From contig NZ_CP073105.1 of the NCBI RefSeq assembly GCF_018138085.1, forward strand, positions 62,001-126,000: a stretch of DNA of 64,000 nucleotides. Direction: 5' to 3'. Below, in pieces: positions 57,719 through 64,000 of the stretch; within the stretch, counting starts at the first letter, position 1; every line of letters begins with the position of its first letter. The translations under genes were made by a program, and so were the position numbers. Under the pieces are notes generated by a model that had not been told where the DNA came from, did not search any database, and worked only from the letters and a program-made list of their open reading frames with translations. The DNA is from Stutzerimonas stutzeri (GTDB lineage: Bacteria > Pseudomonadota > Gammaproteobacteria > Pseudomonadales > Pseudomonadaceae).

Positions 57719-58297
57719 ATGAATACTGAGTTGCCTCTGGCCAAGCTGATTCGCCGACTGTTGCTGCTGGTGGTGGTGATGTTCGCCTTCGGCTTCGCCC
57801 TGGTGCCGCTCTACGATGTGATGTGCAAGGCCTTTGGCATCAACGGCAAGACCGCCGGCGCCTACGAGGGCACACAGGTGACGGATGACGCCCGTGAAGT
57901 GCGGGTGCAGTTTCTGGCCACCAACGCCTCGGGTATGACCTGGGAATTCCATCCGCTGGCCGATCAGCTCAGCGTGAACCCGGGCGCCATTCAGGAGATG
58001 CGCTTCGTCGCCTTCAACCCCACCGACCGTCCGATGACCGCGCAGGCGGTGCCGAGCATTTCGCCATCCAAGGCGGCCGCCTATTTCCACAAGACCGAGT
58101 GCTTCTGCTTTACCCAGCAGGTGCTGCAACCCGGCGAGCGCATCGAAATGCCGGTGCGCTTCATTGTCGATCGTGATTTGCCCGCAGATGTGCGTCACCT
58201 GACGCTCGCTTACACCCTGTTCGACATCACGTCTCGTCAGCCTCCGGTCGCCGTTGTCCAGGCGCCCGGGGCGGCGGGCAAGGAGAGTCTGCAATGA
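57719..58297 (+). CDS. ctaG: Cytochrome c oxidase assembly protein CtaG (Cox11)
   Basis: A 192-residue copper chaperone: one N-terminal helix, then a periplasmic immunoglobulin-like domain with copper motif ECFCF in HKTECFCFTQQ. It delivers copper to CuB of subunit I. The start at 57719 is immediately after a duplicated REP region. The stop overlaps ctaE (ATGA). Confidence 0.96.
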   Translation: MNTELPLAKLIRRLLLLVVVMFAFGFALVPLYDVMCKAFGINGKTAGAYEGTQVTDDAREVRVQFLATNASGMTWEFHPLADQLSVNPGAIQEMRFVAFNPTDRPMTAQAVPSISPSKAAAYFHKTECFCFTQQVLQPGERIEMPVRFIVDRDLPADVRHLTLAYTLFDITSRQPPVAVVQAPGAAGKESLQ

Positions 58298-59193
58298 GCC
58301 AACCGACCCCCGCGTACGAGAAGTACTATGTTCCCGCTCAAAGCAAGTGGCCGATCGTCGCGACCGTGGCGCTGCTGACCACCGTCTACGGGCTGGGTAC
58401 CTGGTTCAACGATCTCAAGGCCGACCGCGCCGAGTCCCACGGACCGCTGATCTTCTTCCTCGGCGCCTTGCTGATCGCCTACATGATGTTCGGCTGGTTC
58501 GGTGCGGTGGTGCGTGAAGGCCGTGCGGGACTCTACAGCCACCAGATGGATCGCTCGTTCCGCTGGGGTATGAGCTGGTTCATCTTTTCCGAAGTGATGT
58601 TCTTTATGGCCTTCTTCGGCGTGCTGTTCTATGTCCGCTACTGGGTCGGGCCCTGGCTAGACGGCGAAGGCGACAAGGGTGTCAGTGCGATGCTTTGGCC
58701 GAACTTCGAGTTCAGCTGGCCGCTGCTGAACAACCCGGACCCCAAGCTCTACCCTGCGCCGGAAGGCACCATCAGCCCATGGGGCCTGCCGCTGATCAAC
58801 ACCATCCTGCTGGTCAGTTCCAGTTTCGTCCTGACCTGGGCGCACCATGCGCTGCGCAAGGGCCACCGCAAGCAGCTCAAGCTGGGGCTGGGGATCACCG
58901 TGCTGCTGGGTGCCACGTTCCTCAGCTTGCAGATCGAAGAGTACATCCACGCCTACACCGAGCTGGGGTTGACGCTCGGTTCGGGAATCTACGGTGCGAC
59001 CTTCTTCATGCTCACCGGGTTTCACGGGGCGCATGTGACCATCGGCGCAATTATTCTGACGGTCATGCTGGTGCGCAGCTTCCGCGGCCATTTCACGCCT
59101 GACCAGCACTTCGGTTTCGAGGCGGCGGCCTGGTACTGGCACTTTGTCGATGTGGTCTGGATCGGCCTGTTCATTTTCGTCTACGTGCTCTAG
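58294..59193 (+). CDS. ctaE: Cytochrome c oxidase subunit III
   Basis: A 299-residue subunit III with seven helices. Signatures include WGMSWFIFSEVMFFMAFFG, LTWAHHALRKG, and FHGAHVTIGAI with AAAWYWHFVDVVWI near the end. It stabilises the oxidase and its proton uptake. Its start overlaps the ctaG stop. Confidence 0.97.
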   Translation: MSQPTPAYEKYYVPAQSKWPIVATVALLTTVYGLGTWFNDLKADRAESHGPLIFFLGALLIAYMMFGWFGAVVREGRAGLYSHQMDRSFRWGMSWFIFSEVMFFMAFFGVLFYVRYWVGPWLDGEGDKGVSAMLWPNFEFSWPLLNNPDPKLYPAPEGTISPWGLPLINTILLVSSSFVLTWAHHALRKGHRKQLKLGLGITVLLGATFLSLQIEEYIHAYTELGLTLGSGIYGATFFMLTGFHGAHVTIGAIILTVMLVRSFRGHFTPDQHFGFEAAAWYWHFVDVVWIGLFIFVYVL

Positions 59194-59245
59194 GGCGGGT
59201 GCAAGCCGGCGATGCGGCCGGCGTCTGGTTCGATGTGCCTGTGGT

Positions 59246-59446
59246 TCAACCGAACCCCGGTCGCAGTTGGCCGGAATAGAAACCCCAGGCGATCAGGGCG
59301 ACCGTCAAGGCGGTGAGGGAGACGCGAATGAAAAGGGCGGTGAGCACGCGAGATCTGCGGCCCTCGTCCTTGACCAGGAAGAACAGACCACTGAACAGAC
59401 TGACCAGCGTGGCCACTAACAATAGAACAATCGCCGCCTTGAGCAT
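59246..59446 (-). CDS. Twin transmembrane protein (DUF2909)
   Basis: A 66-residue protein with two helices (AAIVLLLVATLVSLFSGLFF and SLTALTVALIAWGFY) joined by a short basic-acidic loop KDEGRRSRV. This matches the DUF2909 family, always found in the oxidase cluster beside surf1. It is on the minus strand and diverges from surf1. Function is unknown; a role in oxidase assembly is suggested by its fixed place. Confidence 0.85.
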   Translation of the reverse strand: MLKAAIVLLLVATLVSLFSGLFFLVKDEGRRSRVLTALFIRVSLTALTVALIAWGFYSGQLRPGFG

Positions 59447-59527
59447 GAGCGGGTCCGCCTTAACAGGTGAACTGGGGGAAGTGGGGTGCAGTATAGCCAG
59501 CCGTATCGATACGCCGCGGGACGTGAC

Positions 59528-60235
59528 ATGAGCGGCTTCAAGCCAGGCCTGTTGCCCACCCTGGTGGTGCTGTGCCTGCTGCCGTTGCTGGTCTGGCTGG
59601 GGTGCTGGCAGCTGGAGCGCGCCGAGCAGAAGCGCGACATGCTGGCCCGGCAGGCAGCCCGTGAAGTCGCCGCGCCAGTGGCACCGGAGCAGGTCGAGCA
59701 GCTTGACGACCCGGCTTATGCGCGTGTCTATCTGCAAGGCAGCTTCGACGCCGCGCACAGTTTTCTGCTCGATAGCCGCACCCGTGATGGCCGGGTCGGC
59801 GTGGAGCTGTTGCAGCCATTCCGGGATGAACCCAGCGGCCGCTGGGTGCTGATCAATCGCGGTTGGTTGCCCTGGCCGGATCGACGAGTCCCGCCGAAAT
59901 TCGATACGCCCGATAGACCGCTGAAACTGGCTGCATGGATTTACGCGCCTTCCGGCAAGCCGTTCTTGCTCAACGAGCGCATGGCAGAGGGCTGGCCAAG
60001 ATTGCTCAATCACGTCGATGTCGAAGCGCTCTGGCAATTGCTCGGACGCGATGGCGTCGCATACGAGCTGCGACTGGAGCCCGGCCCGGCGGCGTACCGG
60101 GCGGACTGGCCGATCACCACCATGCAGCCGCAGCAGCATCTGGGCTACGCGGTGCAGTGGTTTGCGCTGGCAGCGGCGCTGCTGGCGTTGTTCATCTACT
60201 TCGGCGTGCATCAGGCACGAGGGAGCAAGCAGTGA
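59528..60235 (+). CDS. SURF1 family oxidase assembly protein
   Basis: A 235-residue membrane protein with helices at both ends and a conserved periplasmic domain: LGCWQLERAEQKRDML, LLDSRTRDGRVGVELLQPF, VLINRGWLPW and HLGYAVQWFALAAAL. SURF1 helps insert heme a into subunit I. The start at 59528 has GGGA nearby; a GTG extension to 59486 exists. Its stop overlaps the next gene (GTGA). Confidence 0.94.
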   Translation: MSGFKPGLLPTLVVLCLLPLLVWLGCWQLERAEQKRDMLARQAAREVAAPVAPEQVEQLDDPAYARVYLQGSFDAAHSFLLDSRTRDGRVGVELLQPFRDEPSGRWVLINRGWLPWPDRRVPPKFDTPDRPLKLAAWIYAPSGKPFLLNERMAEGWPRLLNHVDVEALWQLLGRDGVAYELRLEPGPAAYRADWPITTMQPQQHLGYAVQWFALAAALLALFIYFGVHQARGSKQ

Positions 60236-60822
60236 CCGCGATGAATCCGACCTTTACTCCCGCGCAACCCCAACGTCGCCGCGGCCGGCTGCAATTGCTG
60301 CTGATCCTGGCCGTGGTGATCGGCCCCATGTTACTGGCGACGGCGATGTATCGGTTCGGCTTCTGGATACCTGAAAGCCGAACCTACCACGGCGCTCTGG
60401 TGGCCACCGGCCAGGACCGCACGACGCTCGGCATAACCGTGCCGGCCGCCGCCGAACCGCGCTGGGAACTGCTGGTTACGGCACCGCAAGCGTGCGCCGA
60501 AGACTGCCAGCAGCTGGTCTACCTGGCGCGACAGATCAATATCGGCCTGGCGCGCGAAGCCGGCCGTGCCGGCCATGCGCTGGCGACCGGACAGGCGCTG
60601 AGCACCGACTACGATCAGCGCCTGCAGCGCGAATACCCGCAGCTACAGCGCTATGCGCTGGACCCGGCCGCTTATGGGAGCAACCCGGAGGCACCCGGCG
60701 GCGCGCAACTGTGGATCATCGATCCGCACGGCAATCTGGTGCTGCGTTACGACGCCAAGGCCAATGGCAAGGCGATCCTCGATGACCTCAAGCACCTGTT
60801 GAAAATCTCCCAGATCGGCTGA
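60232..60822 (+). CDS. Membrane-anchored protein of the cox cluster
   Basis: A 196-residue protein: one N-terminal helix (LLLILAVVIGPMLLATAMY) and a periplasmic domain with APQACAEDCQQLVYLAR and WIIDPHGNLVLRYD, which recall thioredoxin-like folds such as SCO proteins, but the Cys pair is CAEDC instead of a classic CxxC. Start is GTG at 60232 with GGGAG upstream, overlapping the SURF1 stop; ATG at 60241 is the alternative. It sits between surf1 and ctaA in the conserved Pseudomonas order. It is a likely assembly factor. Confidence 0.75.
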   Translation: MTAMNPTFTPAQPQRRRGRLQLLLILAVVIGPMLLATAMYRFGFWIPESRTYHGALVATGQDRTTLGITVPAAAEPRWELLVTAPQACAEDCQQLVYLARQINIGLAREAGRAGHALATGQALSTDYDQRLQREYPQLQRYALDPAAYGSNPEAPGGAQLWIIDPHGNLVLRYDAKANGKAILDDLKHLLKISQIG

Positions 60823-60878
60823 CTAAGGCACTCGGCCGCCTCGCTGAAGTCTCAACGAGGTCGCCCAAGGAGAACCAG

Positions 60879-61940
60879 ATGGCAAAACCCGGATATCGTC
60901 TTGCCCTCATTGCCACGCTGTTGGCCGTCGTGGTGGTACTGCTCGGTGCCTATACACGGCTGACCCACGCCGGCCTCGGCTGCCCGGACTGGCCCGGTTG
61001 CTATGGCTTTCTAGCGGTACCCATGAGCGAACAGGCACAGAGCCTGGCGGCGCTGCGCTTCCCGGATGCGCCGGTCGAGGTGAACAAAGGCTGGAACGAG
61101 ATGGTGCATCGCTACTTCGCCGGCGCGCTGGGGCTGGTGATTCTCGCGCTCGCCGTGCAGGCGCTGCGGCGGCATGCGCAGCCGGGCCAGCCGGTCAAGC
61201 TGCCGTTGCTGCTGCTGGCCGTGGTCATTACCCAGGCGGCGTTCGGCATGTGGACGGTGACCCTGCAACTCTGGCCCCAGGTGGTGACCGCGCACCTGCT
61301 GGGCGGCTTCACGACCTTGAGCCTGCTGTTTCTGCTAACCCTGCGCCTGTCAGGGCGCCGCCCGGCCGTCCGGCCCCTACCGGCCCGGATCAGATCGCTG
61401 GCGATGCTCGGTCTGCTGGCGGTAATCGCCCAGGTCGCGCTGGGCGGTTGGGTCAGCAGCAACTATGCGGCGGTGGCCTGTACCGACTTCCCTACCTGCC
61501 ACGGCGAGTGGTGGCCCGAGATGGATTTCGCCAATGCATTCAACCTGACTCACCACGACATCGGGCCCAACTACCTCGGCGGCCTGCTCTACGGCGAGGC
61601 ACGTACCGCCATCCATCTCACCCATCGTCTCGGCGCGCTTACCGTGGCGCTGCTGTTATCGACCCTGAGCTGGCAGCTCTGGCGCAACGGCCTGCCTCGT
61701 CTTGCCGGGCTGTTGCTGGCGGCGCTGGCGCTGCAGGTCGGGCTGGGCATCAGCAATGTGCTGCTCAACCTGCCGTTGGCTGTCGCCGTTGCCCACAATG
61801 GCGGCGGCGCCTTGCTGCTGCTGGTCACGGTGCTGATCAACTACCACCTGCATCCGAGCCGCGAGACCGCCGTCGCGCCGGCGGCTCGGGCACAGCAGAC
61901 TCCAGACACGCTAGGCGGGCTCGACCTGCCTCGCGCTTGA
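60879..61940 (+). CDS. ctaA: Heme A synthase (Cox15)
   Basis: A 353-residue membrane protein with eight helices and four heme-coordinating His in two half-repeats: [37 protein letters not shown], and [11 protein letters not shown] with [10 protein letters not shown]. The Cys pair in [14 protein letters not shown] is typical of type 2 Cox15. It oxidises heme O to heme A. AAGGAG precedes the ATG. Confidence 0.95.
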   Translation: MAKPGYRLALIATLLAVVVVLLGAYTRLTHAGLGCPDWPGCYGFLAVPMSEQAQSLAALRFPDAPVEVNKGWNEMVHRYFAGALGLVILALAVQALRRHAQPGQPVKLPLLLLAVVITQAAFGMWTVTLQLWPQVVTAHLLGGFTTLSLLFLLTLRLSGRRPAVRPLPARIRSLAMLGLLAVIAQVALGGWVSSNYAAVACTDFPTCHGEWWPEMDFANAFNLTHHDIGPNYLGGLLYGEARTAIHLTHRLGALTVALLLSTLSWQLWRNGLPRLAGLLLAALALQVGLGISNVLLNLPLAVAVAHNGGGALLLLVTVLINYHLHPSRETAVAPAARAQQTPDTLGGLDLPRA

Positions 61941-61956
61941 CCACAAGGAGAACCCC

Positions 61957-62856
61957 ATGGCGACTCTTCTCAGCGAACGCGGTACGCAGGCCAGCTGGCG
62001 CGACTATCTCGAGCTGACCAAGCCGAAGGTGGTGCTGCTGATGCTCATCACATCCCTGGTCGGCATGTTTCTCGCCACGCGTGCGGGTGTGCCCTGGACC
62101 GTGCTGGTGTTCGGCAACCTCGGCATCGCCCTATGTGCTGGCGGTGCTGCGGCGGTCAATCACGTCGTCGACCGGCGCATCGACTCGGTGATGGCACGCA
62201 CCCACAAGCGGCCGCTGGCCGAAGGGCGGGTGTCGCCGGCCGCCGCCTTGTTCTTCGCGTTGCTTCTGGCGCTTGCCGGAATGGGCCTGCTGCTGACGTT
62301 CACCAACGCACTGGCCGCCTGGCTGACGCTGGCGTCATTGATCGGTTACGCAGTGATCTACACCGGCTTTCTCAAGCGCGCCACACCGCAGAACATCGTC
62401 ATTGGCGGCCTCGCCGGTGCCGCGCCGCCACTGCTCGGCTGGGTGGCGGTGACCGGCCAGGTGACCGCCGAGCCGTTGTTGCTGGTGCTGATCATCTTCG
62501 CCTGGACGCCCCCGCACTTCTGGGCGCTGGCGATTCACCGCAAGGCGGAATACGCCAAGGTCAACGTGCCGATGCTGCCGGTGACCCACGGCGAGCACTA
62601 CACCAAGGTGCATATTCTGCTCTACACGGCGATGCTGCTGGCGGTGAGTGTCATGCCATTCGCCATTCACATGAGTGGCCCGCTGTATCTCGCCGCTGCC
62701 GTCCTGCTGGGCGCACGCTTCCTGTTCTGGACGTTGGTGCTCTACCGCGACAGCCGACCGCATGCGGCCATCAAGACATTCAAATTCAGCATCTGGTACC
62801 TGTTCGCGCTGTTCATCGCGCTGCTGGTTGATCATTATCTGCCGCTCAATATCTAG
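61957..62856 (+). CDS. cyoE: Heme O synthase (protoheme IX farnesyltransferase)
   Basis: A 299-residue UbiA-type prenyltransferase with nine helices. The Asp-rich motif is in [20 protein letters not shown] and the second in [14 protein letters not shown]. It attaches a farnesyl group to heme b, giving heme O for ctaA. Named ctaB or cyoE; it sits in the cox cluster directly after ctaA. Confidence 0.95.
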   Translation: MATLLSERGTQASWRDYLELTKPKVVLLMLITSLVGMFLATRAGVPWTVLVFGNLGIALCAGGAAAVNHVVDRRIDSVMARTHKRPLAEGRVSPAAALFFALLLALAGMGLLLTFTNALAAWLTLASLIGYAVIYTGFLKRATPQNIVIGGLAGAAPPLLGWVAVTGQVTAEPLLLVLIIFAWTPPHFWALAIHRKAEYAKVNVPMLPVTHGEHYTKVHILLYTAMLLAVSVMPFAIHMSGPLYLAAAVLLGARFLFWTLVLYRDSRPHAAIKTFKFSIWYLFALFIALLVDHYLPLNI

Positions 62857-62924
62857 GGCCGGTGGCGTAGGTGCGCTCACCGGTCTGACGCAGCCAACCC
62901 TGATGCAGCCAACTTAGGAATCCC

Positions 62925-63557
62925 ATGACCCGCATCCAGAAGACCGTCTTCATCCTCGTCGCGCTGGTCGCGTTGGTCATCGGCCTGACGGTTTACAAGG
63001 TGCTCAATACCGAACGTCAACTCGACACGGCCGAGCTGCTCGATGCGGGGATCGTCATGCTTCCCCAGGGTCGCGACATGCCCGACGTCACCTTGACCAA
63101 CCAGGACGGCGAGGCGGTGTCGATGGAACAGCTCGAAGGGCACTGGAACCTGCTGTTCTTCGGCTATACCTTCTGCCCCGATATCTGCCCGGCCACGCTC
63201 GCGGAACTGCGCCAGCTACGGGGCAGCCTGCCGGAAGAGGTGAACCAGCGGCTACAGCCGATCCTGGTCAGCGTCGACCCCGAGCGCGACACGCCCGAGC
63301 AACTGAAAAAGTATCTGGATTATTTCGGCGCCGGCTTCATCGGCCTGACCGGGCCGCTGGACGATATCCAGACGCTCGCCAACGCGGCGGGCGTGCCGTT
63401 CATTCCGGCCGATACCTCGAAAAAGGACTACACCGTCGATCATGGCGCGAACCTTGCGCTTATCGGCCCGGACGGCCGTTTGCGTGGCTTCATCCGCGCA
63501 CCGATGCGCACCGAGAAACTCGCCGAGCAATTGCCGGCGGTGCTGGCGTTGGAATAA
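62925..63557 (+). CDS. SCO family copper chaperone
   Basis: A 210-residue protein: N-terminal helix, then a thioredoxin fold with metal motif CPDICP in GYTFCPDICPATLAEL and the third ligand His in YTVDHGANLAL. SCO1/SenC-type proteins deliver copper to CuA of subunit II and reduce its Cys. It is the last gene of the oxidase cluster, which otherwise holds subunits I, II and III, CtaG, SURF1, CtaA and CtaB. Confidence 0.93.
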   Translation: MTRIQKTVFILVALVALVIGLTVYKVLNTERQLDTAELLDAGIVMLPQGRDMPDVTLTNQDGEAVSMEQLEGHWNLLFFGYTFCPDICPATLAELRQLRGSLPEEVNQRLQPILVSVDPERDTPEQLKKYLDYFGAGFIGLTGPLDDIQTLANAAGVPFIPADTSKKDYTVDHGANLALIGPDGRLRGFIRAPMRTEKLAEQLPAVLALE

Positions 63558-63593
63558 CGCCCCCTGGCGGCTCGTCTGTGCAGACGGGCGCAA

Positions 63594-63630
63594 CAAAAAG
63601 GCCCGCGCTGGAATATGCCAGGCGGGCCTC
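63594..63630 (-). terminator. Terminator after metQ
   Basis: On the minus strand GGCCCGC (63628-63622) pairs with GCGGGCC (63606-63600), followed by five T (63599-63595). It would end the metQ transcript coming from the right. On the plus strand the hairpin lacks a good T-run, so it is weaker for the SCO gene. Confidence 0.75.
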
Positions 63631-63665
63631 GGTGACACTTATGGCACTACCAAAAGTGCCTCAGC

Positions 63666-64000
63666 TTAGAACGCCGGAACCACCGCGCCCTGGTACTTCC
63701 CCTTGATGAACTGCTTTACGGCGTCGCTGTGCAGGGCATTGGCCAGCTTTTGCATGGCATCGCTGTCCTTGTTGTCCGGACGGGCCACCAGGATGTTCAC
63801 GTAGGGCGAGTCGCTGCCTTCGATGAACAGGGCGTCTTCGGTGGGGTTGAGCTTGGCTTCCAGCGCGTAGTTGGTGTTGATCAGCGCCAGGTCGACCTGG
63901 GTCAGCACGCGCGGCAGGGTCGCGGCTTCCAGCTCACGAAGCTTGATGTGCTTCGGGTTCTCGGCGATGTCCTTCGGCGTCGCGGTAATGCCGGCGCCTT
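63666..64000 (-). CDS. metQ: MetQ/NlpA family methionine-binding lipoprotein, partial
   Basis: The C-terminal about 111 residues of a periplasmic binding protein: TPKDIAENPKHIKLRELEAA, LPRVLTQVDLALINTNYALEA, and SPYVNILVARPDNKDSDAMQKL are typical of MetQ. It delivers methionine to the MetNI importer. The frame is open at the right edge (64000), so its start lies outside the window. Confidence 0.9.
   Translation of the reverse strand, partial: GAGITATPKDIAENPKHIKLRELEAATLPRVLTQVDLALINTNYALEAKLNPTEDALFIEGSDSPYVNILVARPDNKDSDAMQKLANALHSDAVKQFIKGKYQGAVVPAF

Noticed and set aside
63594..63630. Plus-strand terminator for the SCO gene
   Set aside because: The T-run needed is only on the minus strand, so I assign the hairpin to metQ.

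Overview
The window is high-GC gammaproteobacterial DNA, almost certainly from the Pseudomonas stutzeri group (Stutzerimonas). The reasons are gene content and order that I know from Pseudomonas chromosomes near oriC (trpI/trpBA, the PA0061/PA0062 lipoproteins, prlC-yheV, the PA0069-type radical SAM gene, coxB-ctaD-ctaG-ctaE-surf1-ctaA-ctaB-sco, oscA-sbp-cysTWA), and the many short palindromic REP elements that fill its intergenic spaces. Species assignment is inference; no search was run.

Layout. 0-1.7 kb: remnant of a type VI secretion PAAR cargo locus (PAAR protein, frameshifted DUF6402 gene, small anchored protein running off the edge). 1.8-5.2 kb: nicotinamide riboside uptake (pnuC) and a NadR-type kinase gene separated by an ABC exporter. 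5.4-11.6 kb: DUF945/YdgA protein, periplasmic 5'-nucleotidase, DUF4126 and stress proteins, with a palindromic MITE-like element and two repeat arrays. 12.6-16.1 kb: redox cluster (YghU, two aldo/keto reductases, cupin). 16.2-20 kb: a frameshifted REP-associated transposase (RAYT) and trpBA with divergent trpI. 20.3-28.8 kb: subtilase, galE, and an overlapping glycan operon (glycosyltransferase, UDP-galactopyranose mutase, GH1-like protein, ABC exporter, KTSC protein). 29.2-36.9 kb: dodecin, CPA1 antiporter, luciferase-like oxidoreductase, two paralogous lipoproteins, a HExxH lipoprotein and two ferritin-like proteins. 36.9-38.2 kb: an intact RAYT inside arrays of REPs. 38.2-42.6 kb: the sulfate uptake operon with oscA and an unannotated 29-codon peptide ORF with two Cys codons. 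42.7-53.6 kb: PhoD-like phosphatase, HAD phosphatase, gamma carbonic anhydrase, AraC regulator, decayed bile-acid symporter, prlC-yheV, acyltransferase, and a LexA-box-controlled radical SAM gene. 54.1-63.6 kb: complete cytochrome c oxidase structural and assembly cluster. The right edge holds the 3' part of metQ.

The most interesting points are (i) the short ORF carrying an RCRC motif between oscA and sbp, a candidate cysteine-sensing leader; (ii) the glycan operon, a compact and apparently uncharacterised synthesis/export unit; (iii) two RAYT genes, each flanked by its own palindrome class, beside a third class in tandem arrays that has no RAYT here; (iv) a REP-linked duplication of the ctaG 5' end; and (v) a co-oriented pair of ferritin-like proteins. 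Gene-free stretches over 300 bases are mostly REP arrays and are described individually.
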